Origin: an uncultured Collinsella sp.
Lineage (GTDB): Bacteria > Actinomycetota > Coriobacteriia > Coriobacteriales > Coriobacteriaceae
DNA: 64,000 nt
Reading direction: 5' to 3'
Assembly: GCA_900542905.1 (NCBI GenBank)
Contig: UQPF01000006.1
Coordinates: forward strand, 62,001 to 126,000
The notes under the pieces are model-generated. The model was not told the origin of the DNA, ran no database searches, and saw nothing but the letters and a program-made list of their open reading frames with translations. The translations under genes were made by a program, and so were the position numbers. Of this stretch, positions 8,683 through 17,033 are shown piece by piece (the first letter of the stretch is position 1; every line of letters starts with the position of its first letter).

Positions 8683-9306
8683 CTACGCCGCGAGATGCGC
8701 GGCAGCGCCGCCCTTCTCGCCCTTACCCTTCCAGAAGGGCGAGGCGGCCTTCCTCGCCCAGAGCGCCGAGAGGCGCGCAATTTGTTTTGAGGCTGCCCAA
8801 GCGCCAGCACCAACGAAGAGCGCCACGCCGACGAGGCCGAGCCCCACGCCCGCCGAGGCGAGGGCGTACGGGAAGTGGCCGATGATGACGCCGCTTACGG
8901 CAAGCAGGAGCCCAACTACGCCCACGCCCCCGAGTGCCACCGCGACGATCCACACGCAGAGCGCCAGCACCCAGATGCAGATATAGACCGTGACGGCCAC
9001 GGCGGCGAAGGCGGCGAGCAGCGGCACCCACACCGGGGAGCCCACGATGGCCAGCACCCACAGCAGCGCGGTGCTGCGCCGGCGCGTCCTCGCGATCGCG
9101 CGCGGCACGGCGGGCAGGTCGTCGAGCGTGGCCTCCGCCACCTCGCCGGGCGTGCCCATGGCGGCCACGGCCTCCTCCTCGCTCATACCGTCCTCCATGC
9201 GGTCGGCGATGGCCTCCGCATAGAACGCCTTGGTCTCCTCCACCTGCTCGGCCGGCAGGCAGGCGAGCAGCTCGCCCAACCGGCCCAGAAACTCATCGCG
9301 CGTCAT
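8683..9306 (-). CDS. DUF1700 (HAAS-type) membrane protein
   Basis: A 207-residue protein from ATG 9306 (GAGGAGG six bases upstream). Residues 1-55 form the HAAS/DUF1700 signature: TRDEFLGRLGELLACLPAEQVEETKAFYAEAIADR then DGMSEEEAVAAMGTP. Several hydrophobic helices follow (about 75-175). Such proteins are partners of PadR regulators in operons thought to respond to envelope stress. The start lies inside the end of padR (14-base overlap), so translation is coupled. Confidence 0.88.
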   Translation of the reverse strand: MTRDEFLGRLGELLACLPAEQVEETKAFYAEAIADRMEDGMSEEEAVAAMGTPGEVAEATLDDLPAVPRAIARTRRRSTALLWVLAIVGSPVWVPLLAAFAAVAVTVYICIWVLALCVWIVAVALGGVGVVGLLLAVSGVIIGHFPYALASAGVGLGLVGVALFVGAGAWAASKQIARLSALWARKAASPFWKGKGEKGGAAAHLAA

Positions 9307-9613
9307 GGTGCGCCTCCTCAACGTATGCGTAAATCTCCCGTACGGACGGCCACTCGGCCAGGAACTCCTCGATGCGCGCTCGCCCGTCGTCCGTGATGCG
9401 GTAGTACCGGCGCAGCCGCCCGTTGTGCTCGGCGGAGCGCGCCGTGATGCACCCGGCCTTCTCCAGGCGCTTGAGCAGCGGGTAGAGCGTCGACTCCGTG
9501 AGCCCCATGCTCGCCGGTACGTCCTTCACGATCTGGTAGCCGTAGGACTCCTCGCCGGAGACGGCCGCGAGCACGCAGGCCTCCAGGAAGCCGCGCTTCA
9601 TCTGTGCCTCCAT
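9293..9613 (-). CDS. PadR-family transcriptional regulator
   Basis: A 106-residue protein from ATG 9613 (AGGAGG seven bases upstream); the longer frame to 9679 runs through the promoter and is rejected. It has the typical winged helix (KRGFLEACVLAAVSGEESYGYQI, LTESTLYPLLKRLEKAGCI, RRYYRITDDGRARIEEFL) and the short C-terminal helix of the class II PadR type. It heads an operon with the DUF1700 gene and likely autorepresses through the palindrome just upstream. Confidence 0.93.
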   Translation of the reverse strand: MEAQMKRGFLEACVLAAVSGEESYGYQIVKDVPASMGLTESTLYPLLKRLEKAGCITARSAEHNGRLRRYYRITDDGRARIEEFLAEWPSVREIYAYVEEAHHDAR

Positions 9614-9633
9614 CCGCACACCTCCTCTCGTCA

Positions 9634-9656
9634 TATACTGTGCTATACACACTATA
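9634..9656. promoter_or_regulatory. Probable PadR operator palindrome
   Basis: A 23-bp dyad: TATA, one base, TGTG, five bases, CACA, one base, TATA. All 16 arm positions pair. It lies 21 bases upstream of the padR start, in the place expected for its promoter, so autoregulation is likely. Confidence 0.7.
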
Positions 9657-9745
9657 CGATGCAAGGTATTAAACGTCAACTCTCATCGCGAAGGTTCTCC
9701 GGCCCCTGCGCGCTGCGAACGTGATGTCGCGGGACGGTTGGCATT

Positions 9746-10126
9746 ATGCATGAAACGTCAAGTAACGCTCTTTTGATCCACTTCCACTCGGCCCCATATG
9801 CCTTGCACAACGCCCCCTTCGACCTCGGAATCAAGAGAGCCGCTAGGCTGGACATGCCGGACGGTAAGGTCCTGGACGCCATGGTGGACTTCTCCGATGC
9901 CATGGGGGTCATGGGTCTACGCCGATGGAGGCCCACACACGCGGCAGGGCTCGCCCGTCACCGCTGGTCGCCGGACGGTCCCCACGCCTCGCTCGCCAAC
10001 GCGCAGGCGACAGCAGCAGTCCAGCGCTGGCTGGAGACGCCGGAATGCCCAGAAGATGCGTTTCCCATCGCTGCGGCAGAGCTTTTTGTAGGGGCGGCAA
10101 TTTTTCCTAATGTCGAGGCCAGCTAG
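9746..10126 (+). CDS. Uncertain hypothetical ORF (126 aa)
   Basis: A frame with fairly coding-like composition (for example KVLDAMVDFSDAMGVMGL and AAAELFVGAAIFPN) but no good ribosome site before ATG 9746 and no family I recognise. It sits between the padR operator and the LuxR gene. It could be a gene fragment. Confidence 0.25.
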   Translation: MHETSSNALLIHFHSAPYALHNAPFDLGIKRAARLDMPDGKVLDAMVDFSDAMGVMGLRRWRPTHAAGLARHRWSPDGPHASLANAQATAAVQRWLETPECPEDAFPIAAAELFVGAAIFPNVEAS

Positions 10127-10268
10127 GCTTCAGTAGCCACCTTGGGAGCATCGCCAATAGACTCTTCCTTTATACGTTCGGCATAATCGTAGGCGATACC
10201 CACAAATTCCGGTCCCGAGCAACAGGAGTACAATTGCTGCATTGTTGCCAGCTGTTGGGAGATGGAAG

Positions 10269-11273
10269 ATGGACTGCGATGGCTACCCATGCGTTCCCAT
10301 GCCGTTGATGTGCACCGCCTTTGTGCCGGGGCAGATTGACGCTGCGGTTGCAGACATTTCCGACCCCGATTCACGCACCATCGCCACGGCAGAAGCGCTG
10401 TACTTTCGCGGACAGGCCACCCTCGCTGCCAAGACAGCACGCCCCTATCTTGACGCCACCGACCCCGCACTGCGCTATTCCGCATGCTTTATCTGCGGAT
10501 ATGCCAGTCTGTCGCTCAACCGTATCGCCGACGCCCGCCGGTGCCTTGCGGGCATCCTCGATACGCCGGCCGACGAGGAATCATCCGCTATCCACGCCAC
10601 GCATATCCTGTTCGCCTCGGCCGCAAGCGTCCTGCTGCACTTGCCTTCCCCGTATTCTGCCGAAGAGTTTTATCCACTTGCGGCGCATCTGCCCGAAGGC
10701 CTGCGCCTGTTCGCCAGCTACGTGATGGCGCACGCCTTGTATCTGCGCGGCGAATACGGCCGCAGCCTGGGCATGGCGGAAAACGCCCTGATTATGAAAC
10801 AGGGAAGTTATCCGATCTCGGAACTGTTCCTGCACCTGGCAGCCTCCATGGCATGCATGAGCCTCAAGGACATCGACGCCGCAAAGGCACACTTCGGAGC
10901 CGCTTGGGGCATTGCGCGCCCCGACGGCCTTATCGAGCTCATTGGCGAGCACCACGGCCTTTTACAGGGGCTCATCGAGGCGTGCCTAAAAACGCAATAC
11001 CCAGACGACTTCGCGCGCATCATCGAGATCACGTACCGCTTCAGCTACGGCTGGCGGCGCATCCACAACCCTGATTCGGGCGAGGACGTGGCCGACGATC
11101 TAACGACCACGGAATTCACCATGGCCATGCTCGCCTGCCGCGGATGGACCAACGCCGAAATCGCACGCCACATGGAAGTATCGCCGGGCACTGTTAAAAA
11201 CCGCCTATCAGGAGTGTATGCCAAGCTTGGTATCGGAACTCGCGCCGAGCTGGTTGCCCACATGTTGCGCTAG
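10269..11273 (+). CDS. LuxR-type regulator with helical N-terminal region
   Basis: A 334-residue protein; ATG 10269 is preferred (GGGAG upstream) over a TTG at 10242. Residues 20-260 are helical and TPR-like (for example AEALYFRGQATLAAKTARPYL, HALYLRGEYGRSLGMAENAL), suggesting a protein-protein or peptide sensing role. The last 65 residues are a GerE/LuxR helix-turn-helix: TEFTMAMLACRGWTNAEIARHMEVSPGTVKNRLSGVYAKLGI. No membrane segments or receiver domain. It is 159 bases upstream of the large surface protein on the same strand, its probable target. Confidence 0.88.
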   Translation: MDCDGYPCVPMPLMCTAFVPGQIDAAVADISDPDSRTIATAEALYFRGQATLAAKTARPYLDATDPALRYSACFICGYASLSLNRIADARRCLAGILDTPADEESSAIHATHILFASAASVLLHLPSPYSAEEFYPLAAHLPEGLRLFASYVMAHALYLRGEYGRSLGMAENALIMKQGSYPISELFLHLAASMACMSLKDIDAAKAHFGAAWGIARPDGLIELIGEHHGLLQGLIEACLKTQYPDDFARIIEITYRFSYGWRRIHNPDSGEDVADDLTTTEFTMAMLACRGWTNAEIARHMEVSPGTVKNRLSGVYAKLGIGTRAELVAHMLR

Positions 11274-11431
11274 CGGCCAGACTGCCCGGCGTATCGAAAG
11301 CGCTCCGGGGGGCCTGACGCTTTCGCGCGCTCAAATTGGACATTTTGGCCATCGAACGGCACTACCGTGACAGGATGCCTTCTCGCAAAATTGGATTATT
11401 TCCACCGATGCCTGCGGGATGGGAGCCAAAG

Positions 11432-14400
11432 ATGCTTGATCGCCGTTCGTTACTTGTTGCCGGAGCGTCCTCGCTGGCGAGCATTATGTTGCCGCGCGTG
11501 CCAGGAAGCGCAAACGCCTTCATATTGCCGTTCGCGCCCACCGAAGCCTATGCCGACGAAAAAGACCCCTTCAGGGTGCTCGTTCTCTCGCGCACCATGT
11601 TTGGTGTGGTCGTGGTCGATGTCGCCAACAAGAATACGCCCATCGCGGGTGCCCAGGTCACGCTCACATCGCGCTATGCCGCAGGCAAGCAGCTCACCGC
11701 CACTACCGATGACGAAGGCACGGCCATTTTTGAGGTCGCGCCGCTTTCGGAAGGCTACGTGGACGAGGCAACACTCCTTGACGCGTACGACTTTAACGGC
11801 GGTATCTCCATCAGCATGAAAGGCTACCGCGATGTCGAGATTCCCCTCGCGCGTGTCCAAGGCGGCACCGCCATTACCGCACCCACACGTCCGCTCTCCG
11901 ATGGCGAGCCGTACTTTCGCCAGCTCACATTCGACGAATGGGACATCCAGTACGCTGAAGCCACGTTCATGGCATTGCCGAAGGACGACACGGCAAACGA
12001 ACAGCCCGATACGCACTCCTTTACCGTGCAGGCACATCTGCCACAGGGTGGACAGGCAACGCTGTGCATCAACAAGGTATTGCCCGCCACGGGCAGCTCG
12101 CCCGAAACCGTCACGCAAATTGGCCAAGTCAAGGCCGGTGCATCGGGTTCGGATAATCTGGCGACATTCACGCTCGAAGACAAGTTCCTCGATGCGGCAT
12201 CGGGCCTTCTGGAGGAAGGATGCAAGCTGCGCTTTGTGCTCGACTATCAGGGCAAAACCTACACGCTCTCCTCTCCCATGGCCGTTGTCACCGCGCCGGC
12301 CGCAAAGGCAGAATCGGGCTCGACCACCATCATTCCTACTACCATGGACCAAGAGATCACTCCGTTTGATTTTCCGGCGGCGTTTCCCGGCATCGGCGGC
12401 AATAAGTTCACGTGCTGGATGCCCTCATTCCCCATTTTGTTCGATTTCTCTTTTGCCGGGTACGTGCTGTTTGGCGGAGGATACAAACCAGCCAGCTATA
12501 TGAACGATTCGGGCAACCCTGATCTGGAATACTGGAAGAAATCGCCGCGCGAGTCGGGCGCCAAGCAGGCAAACCGCTACCTCGACGAGATGGAAGGGAA
12601 GTGGAATCAGTACAAGAGCATGAGTGCCGGTTCGGGCACCGATCCAAGAAACACCAAGCTCCTTCGTCACCATTGCACGCTGCTGTTCACGATGGATATC
12701 GCCACACAGGTGTACGGATCGCTCGCCTACGATTGGGTAGGCAAAACCTGGGGCAGCAACAACGACCCCGCATACGGCAATATTAAGGCCCTCTTCCAGG
12801 TAAGAACCGACCTCAATTGGACCGAGCAGTTTACCCTAGGACCGGTGCCCTTTTTCCTAAACGTCAACCCCTGGGTGCTGGCGAAGCTGGCGCTCGCCGT
12901 GGGTGCCCACACGCACGGCAGCGGCGCGGCGTTTTTCAAGAACATTTCGCTCGACTATTCCAACACGTCGGGCTCATTCACCATCCAGATCGGGCTTGCC
13001 GTTACCTTTGGCGCCGGCGTTGCAGGCGTCGCCTCGTCTGCCGTGCGTGGCGCCGCATCCCTCACCCTGTTCATTGGGTACGAGAAGGCGGACGGGCACC
13101 AGCTTCCGCGGCTGCGCGTGGGTGCAGACGTCGATGTCGATGTGATACTCCAGTTCGTAATGTTCAAGTGGACCACCAAGGCTTGGTCGGGATCGTGGCC
13201 CACACTCCTCGATTCGTGGAATATGTCGGTGAACAATAGCAACCAGTATGTGCTCCAGCGCTCTGAGCTCGCATTGGGTGGAGATACGCCTTACACGTTG
13301 GATGCCCGCTTCGGCATGCCCGGCAACATCGAGGCGGGCGGCGTGCCGCAATTTATCGCATCGGCCACCATCGTCACCAACGCCGAGCTGCTCGCACGCG
13401 CTGAGGTTAAGGCCACTGCCGTAAACGCCGCGCCTGTCGTGCGCGATTGGGATCGGGCGGTCACGCGCATTGAGCTCGAGGCGGATGCAGAAAGCGACGA
13501 CACGGGACAGATCGAGCATTTCGTCCATGCACTGATAGAGAACGACGAAAACGCCGCGCCGATGTATGAGTACACCTACATCGGTCAGGCAACGAACACC
13601 GTTGCCGACCCGAACGCCGATTCTGCCGGCGTGTCGGAGGACGAGCGTGGCGGCATCAAGCCCTCGAGCGACAACGTGCTGTTTGCTGGCGTGCTCAGCG
13701 AAGCCCACATGAAGCTGGCAATGATTGCCGGCGTAGAATGCCTGTTCCGTATCGCCTCGGTGCGCTACGGCGACAATGGTCGCTCGCGCCTGGTGGTACA
13801 CACAAAGGCAAACGGGACGTGGTCCGCTCCCACGCCTGTGGACTTTCCCCTTGGGTTTGGCGAGGGCGACGTGGAGCGCGACAGCATATACGATTACGAC
13901 TTCGACGTAGTGGAATATACGGACGGAAGAGGAAACCAGGACGCCTACGTGCTGCTGGTCTCGGGCGAGCGCCCCGCCGGCGACAACACCCTTTTCGATA
14001 CGGCGAGCACATCCGGCATACTGTCCGTTGTGCGCCTGCGCATAAGCAACGACGGAGTTCGCGTGATATCGCACACGTCGTGGCGCAGCATCTCGCGCGG
14101 CCGCCTTCAGGAGGATGGCTACCATTGCCTGCAGTGCCCACGCATCACGGTGGGCAAGACACTTGTCGACGGGCGCCTGTCGGGCGCCTACCTCCACCGC
14201 CGCGGAACCACCGCAGAAAAGACGCTCGGCAGCGAGGCCGAGGTTGCGCTGGAGTGCTTTACCCTGTGGTCGGACGTTTCGGGCGACAGTCTCACGTTCC
14301 GTCAGGTCCTCCGCTTTCCGCAGGCACCGTCGAGCATCGAGCTCGGCGCGCCCGAGAATATCAACGGCAAAATGGTGGTGCCCATTGCATACGAGACCGC

Positions 14401-15799
14401 AGGCGGTTGTGGCTGTGCATCGTACGCCGTGATCGGCCAGTCCATTGCGAGCTGGGGCGTTATGTCGCCAGATGCCACAGTACCCCACGCGGTGCCGTGG
14501 CCGCAGCACACGGGCTTTTTGGCTACCGTCAACGAGCAACTGCAGCATATTACTTGGACGCGAGGCGCATCGGCATTTGCAACGCAGCCCGTGGGTGCCG
14601 CAGGCTGTGGCCCGGCATCGTTTAGCGTAAGCAACAACGGCAGGTGCGTGCTCTATGTAGAGAACACCGATGGCAAGGTGGGGCAAACCTACGACGAAGA
14701 AGGCAACCCGGTAGCAGTGATGGGCAAGCACTTCCGCATCTTCGCCAGCACCTTGGCAGGCGATCTGTTTACGGAGCCGTTCGTGATGTGCGAGCTGGAC
14801 CATCCCGTCGATCAGATAACGACATTTTTGACGTCGGGGAGCATGCTCTCCGCGCTCGCCACGCACATTGTGAGCGCGGAGAAGAGCGAGGCAGAACTAC
14901 ACGGCATCGAAGTGCCCTTGGTGGCGTGTGCCACTCCGACGGGCGCAGTCGCTACCTCGGGCGCGGTGGTGCCCGGAGCAGCAGGCGAATCCTTCATGGT
15001 CACGGTGCGAAACGACGGCAACACCTTGCTGACCGCCGGCACGATCGATCTGTACCGAGAGGGCTCCAGTCAGCCGTTCTCCAGCGCATCCATCGGGTTC
15101 GGAGTGAACGCACGCATGGCATCGATCTACGATCCAGAGCTTGCCGAGGACGCTTCGGCCAACGACATGACACACGTGAAGTACACGCTCGAGACGCTGG
15201 GCGCACATTTTGCAACGCACCCGCTGGTAGCCGACAGTGGCAACGCCGTGCTGGCACCGGGTTGCACGGCACAGTTCCGCATGAGCTTCGCCATCCCCGA
15301 GAGTTGGAGCGACGAGGTGGGCAAACGTGTAACGCTGTATGCGAAGGCGCGTAATCTGGTGGCGCTCGATCCCGTAACGCTCGAGGAAATTCGACCGGGC
15401 GCAAACTCGGCGCTGGGTGCCGTACTGCACGAGCTTCATGTGCCCGACGCGGCATGCGAACGCTCAGAAGTTCAGGTCGGCGTATGCGGCGGCGCGGATA
15501 CGACAGGACTTCACGACGCCCCGATGACAGCAGACGGCGATAGCGGCTCGAGCGGCGGCGGTACTGACGAGGGCGGCGGCTCCGGCGGAAGCGGCTCCGG
15601 CAGTGGCAAGGACCACGGCAATAACAAGCGCTCCGGAAAAGCGGGCGCGCTTGCGGGCACGGGCGATGCCAACGCTCCCCTTACGGCAGCCGCTGCAGCA
15701 CTCGCCGCGGCAGGCGCCGGCCTCATCGCCTACAGTGCCCGCCGCACGGCGCTCGAAAAAGACACCGCCGATGAGGTCAATTCGGATGAGCCTCGCTAG
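11432..15799 (+). CDS. Large Tat-type secreted surface protein with LAxTG-like tail
   Basis: A 1455-residue protein. ATG 11432 follows GGGAG and starts a signal peptide with a twin arginine (MLDRRSLLVAGASSLASIMLP), so Tat export is likely. After it comes a Cna-B/carboxypeptidase-regulatory-like module (VVVVDVANKNTPIAGAQVTLTS ... DDEGTAIFEV). A long middle part with aromatic-rich beta segments (300-600) and a repeated-beta region (750-1250) follow; I recognise no enzyme motif. A Gly/Ser/Asp-rich linker (about 1365-1400) precedes LAGTG (about 1407-1411), a hydrophobic helix and ARR, as in sortase-anchored proteins. The 18 residues after ARR are longer than normal for such a signal, so anchoring could instead be a plain membrane stop. 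Confidence 0.85.
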   Translation: MLDRRSLLVAGASSLASIMLPRVPGSANAFILPFAPTEAYADEKDPFRVLVLSRTMFGVVVVDVANKNTPIAGAQVTLTSRYAAGKQLTATTDDEGTAIFEVAPLSEGYVDEATLLDAYDFNGGISISMKGYRDVEIPLARVQGGTAITAPTRPLSDGEPYFRQLTFDEWDIQYAEATFMALPKDDTANEQPDTHSFTVQAHLPQGGQATLCINKVLPATGSSPETVTQIGQVKAGASGSDNLATFTLEDKFLDAASGLLEEGCKLRFVLDYQGKTYTLSSPMAVVTAPAAKAESGSTTIIPTTMDQEITPFDFPAAFPGIGGNKFTCWMPSFPILFDFSFAGYVLFGGGYKPASYMNDSGNPDLEYWKKSPRESGAKQANRYLDEMEGKWNQYKSMSAGSGTDPRNTKLLRHHCTLLFTMDIATQVYGSLAYDWVGKTWGSNNDPAYGNIKALFQVRTDLNWTEQFTLGPVPFFLNVNPWVLAKLALAVGAHTHGSGAAFFKNISLDYSNTSGSFTIQIGLAVTFGAGVAGVASSAVRGAASLTLFIGYEKADGHQLPRLRVGADVDVDVILQFVMFKWTTKAWSGSWPTLLDSWNMSVNNSNQYVLQRSELALGGDTPYTLDARFGMPGNIEAGGVPQFIASATIVTNAELLARAEVKATAVNAAPVVRDWDRAVTRIELEADAESDDTGQIEHFVHALIENDENAAPMYEYTYIGQATNTVADPNADSAGVSEDERGGIKPSSDNVLFAGVLSEAHMKLAMIAGVECLFRIASVRYGDNGRSRLVVHTKANGTWSAPTPVDFPLGFGEGDVERDSIYDYDFDVVEYTDGRGNQDAYVLLVSGERPAGDNTLFDTASTSGILSVVRLRISNDGVRVISHTSWRSISRGRLQEDGYHCLQCPRITVGKTLVDGRLSGAYLHRRGTTAEKTLGSEAEVALECFTLWSDVSGDSLTFRQVLRFPQAPSSIELGAPENINGKMVVPIAYETAGGCGCASYAVIGQSIASWGVMSPDATVPHAVPWPQHTGFLATVNEQLQHITWTRGASAFATQPVGAAGCGPASFSVSNNGRCVLYVENTDGKVGQTYDEEGNPVAVMGKHFRIFASTLAGDLFTEPFVMCELDHPVDQITTFLTSGSMLSALATHIVSAEKSEAELHGIEVPLVACATPTGAVATSGAVVPGAAGESFMVTVRNDGNTLLTAGTIDLYREGSSQPFSSASIGFGVNARMASIYDPELAEDASANDMTHVKYTLETLGAHFATHPLVADSGNAVLAPGCTAQFRMSFAIPESWSDEVGKRVTLYAKARNLVALDPVTLEEIRPGANSALGAVLHELHVPDAACERSEVQVGVCGGADTTGLHDAPMTADGDSGSSGGGTDEGGGSGGSGSGSGKDHGNNKRSGKAGALAGTGDANAPLTAAAAALAAAGAGLIAYSARRTALEKDTADEVNSDEPR

Positions 15800-15889
15800 C
15801 TCCTAGTTGCTTTTACGAGAGACGCTGACTCGGCTCATCGAACATCAAAATGGGCTGGTTTTGGATACCCAGAGCCAGCCCATTACGCA

Positions 15890-16474
15890 TTAGATGTCGT
15901 CAGAGGAGTCGAGTTCTGCCTCGAGCTTGGCACGGCGTCTTTTCGCCGTGAAAAACGTTGCGCACAGGGCAGCAAACGTGGCCGCAAAAATCGTCGCGCC
16001 GCAGAACACGCCCGTGGCCAGGTTCGCCAACCAAAAGACACTTTCGAGCGGTACGATCTGCGCCTCAGCGATACAGCGCATTGCGGCAATAACAAGCGCG
16101 AACGCGGCGCCGCTAAGACCGCTGACAAGCAGAAAATATCCAACAGGAAGATGCTCGGTTTGCCCAAAACGATTGGTATCGACATAGCCCTTCCGCGTTT
16201 GCAGTCCTGCGCAAATCAACATCACGAGAACGAGCCACAAATACATGGCTGCCTCGAACGGCGTTGCAAAGCCATGCGGCATTTCACTGGCGTCGCTGTG
16301 AACCCACGCAACCTGTCGAGCTATAAACTGGTAGAAAAAGATCATCAACATGCCAAACGAAAGCAACACGAAACCAATCTTGTAGATCTTCGCGCTCTCA
16401 GCCTCCAGGCGCTCATCCTTTGGGCCGGCATATTCACGCCACTTTTGCACGAGTTTTAAATCTTCAAATTTCAT
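15890..16474 (-). CDS. Four-helix membrane protein paired with XRE regulator (DUF6773-like)
   Basis: A 194-residue protein: a soluble N-terminus (WREYAGPKDERLEAESAKIYKIG) and four hydrophobic helices at about 33-50, 73-92, 110-130 and 145-168, with a basic then acidic tail (KRRRAKLEAELDSSDD). The arrangement, with an XRE regulator ending nine bases upstream, is a common unit in Firmicutes and Actinobacteria in which the membrane protein modulates the regulator or is controlled by it. The DUF6773 assignment is tentative. Confidence 0.75.
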   Translation of the reverse strand: MKFEDLKLVQKWREYAGPKDERLEAESAKIYKIGFVLLSFGMLMIFFYQFIARQVAWVHSDASEMPHGFATPFEAAMYLWLVLVMLICAGLQTRKGYVDTNRFGQTEHLPVGYFLLVSGLSGAAFALVIAAMRCIAEAQIVPLESVFWLANLATGVFCGATIFAATFAALCATFFTAKRRRAKLEAELDSSDDI

Positions 16475-16483
16475 AGCGAACTC

Positions 16484-16714
16484 CTAAAGAGCGTCAGGGT
16501 CGACGTCGCTCTCGTCTTCCCAAAACAAGTCGTTCAACGTAACGCGCAGCGCTTTACAGATTGCCACGCACAAATTGAGCGTGGGGTTGTAGCCGCCCGC
16601 CTCGATAAGGCCGATGGTCTGGCGCGTAACGCCCACGGCCTGGGCCAAGTCAGCTTGCGAAAGGCCAACCGCCGCGCGCGCCGCCTTCATGCGTAGGTTC
16701 TTTTTGCCCGGCAT
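16484..16714 (-). CDS. XRE-family regulator (YgzD/Cro-CI type)
   Basis: A 76-residue helix-turn-helix protein from ATG 16714 (AAGGA five bases upstream). It matches the short YgzD type: LRMKAARAAVGLSQADLAQAVGVTRQTIGLIEAGGYNPTLNLCVAICKALRVTLNDLFW. It is translated just before the membrane protein gene and has a near-consensus promoter carrying inverted TGACAGA-type sequences. Confidence 0.93.
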   Translation of the reverse strand: MPGKKNLRMKAARAAVGLSQADLAQAVGVTRQTIGLIEAGGYNPTLNLCVAICKALRVTLNDLFWEDESDVDPDAL

Positions 16715-16762
16715 GGAGTTCCTTTTGTAGTAATGGACAGATATCCGTTGCAACATGACAGA

Positions 16763-16791
16763 AATATATTGCATATATCAGACAATGTCAA
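16763..16791 (-). promoter_or_regulatory. Near-consensus sigma-70 promoter of the XRE operon, with operator-like repeats
   Basis: On the minus strand TTGACA (16786-16791), 17 bases, TATATT (16763-16768). Around it ATGACAGA and TCTGTCAT recur in inverted orientation (about 16755-16805), and GACAGATAT occurs again nearer the start codon. These are probable binding sites for the encoded regulator. Confidence 0.75.
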
Positions 16792-16864
16792 CTATATCTG
16801 TCATTATGAAAACCATATTCGTCATCGCCATGCGGACATTACAACTTCGGTTCACTATTCAAAC

Positions 16865-16938
16865 TTACTCGGACAGAACCGACTCGGTTTTGTCCGAGTA
16901 AACGAATCTCCATCGAACTCCGAACGATTGTTCGATGG
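16865..16938 (+). repeat. Two adjacent inverted repeats upstream of the topoisomerase pair
   Basis: TTACTCGGACA (16865-16875) pairs with TGTCCGAGTAA (16891-16901) and its loop contains AACC/GGTT. CCATCGAAC (16910-16918) pairs with GTTCGATGG (16930-16938). Both stems are perfect. They lie just before the candidate promoter, between divergent units; neither has a T-run, so they look more like protein binding sites or supercoil-sensitive cruciforms than terminators. Confidence 0.55.
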
Positions 16939-16950
16939 ATTTCGTGTTGG

Positions 16951-16979
16951 TTGGAATCGTCTGTGGGCTGGGCTATGCT
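16951..16979 (+). promoter_or_regulatory. Candidate promoter of the topoisomerase operon
   Basis: TTGGAA (16951-16956), 17 bases, TATGCT (16974-16979), about 55 bases before the start at 17034. Confidence 0.5.
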
Positions 16980-17033
16980 ACCTTGACTATCTATATGACT
17001 TAAACGCAGCAAGGGAGCACCGAGAGAGCGAGT

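Noticed and set aside
10123..10242. 39-codon frame on the minus strand (FVGIAYDYAERIKEESIGDAPKVATEA)
   Set aside because: Reads like the end of a real protein but is too short and lacks context; it overlaps the upstream region of the LuxR gene. It may be a relic, but I cannot support it as a gene.
12974..14866. 630-codon open frame antisense to the surface protein gene
   Set aside because: High-GC shadow frame; no ribosome site and arginine/histidine-rich composition unlike a real protein.
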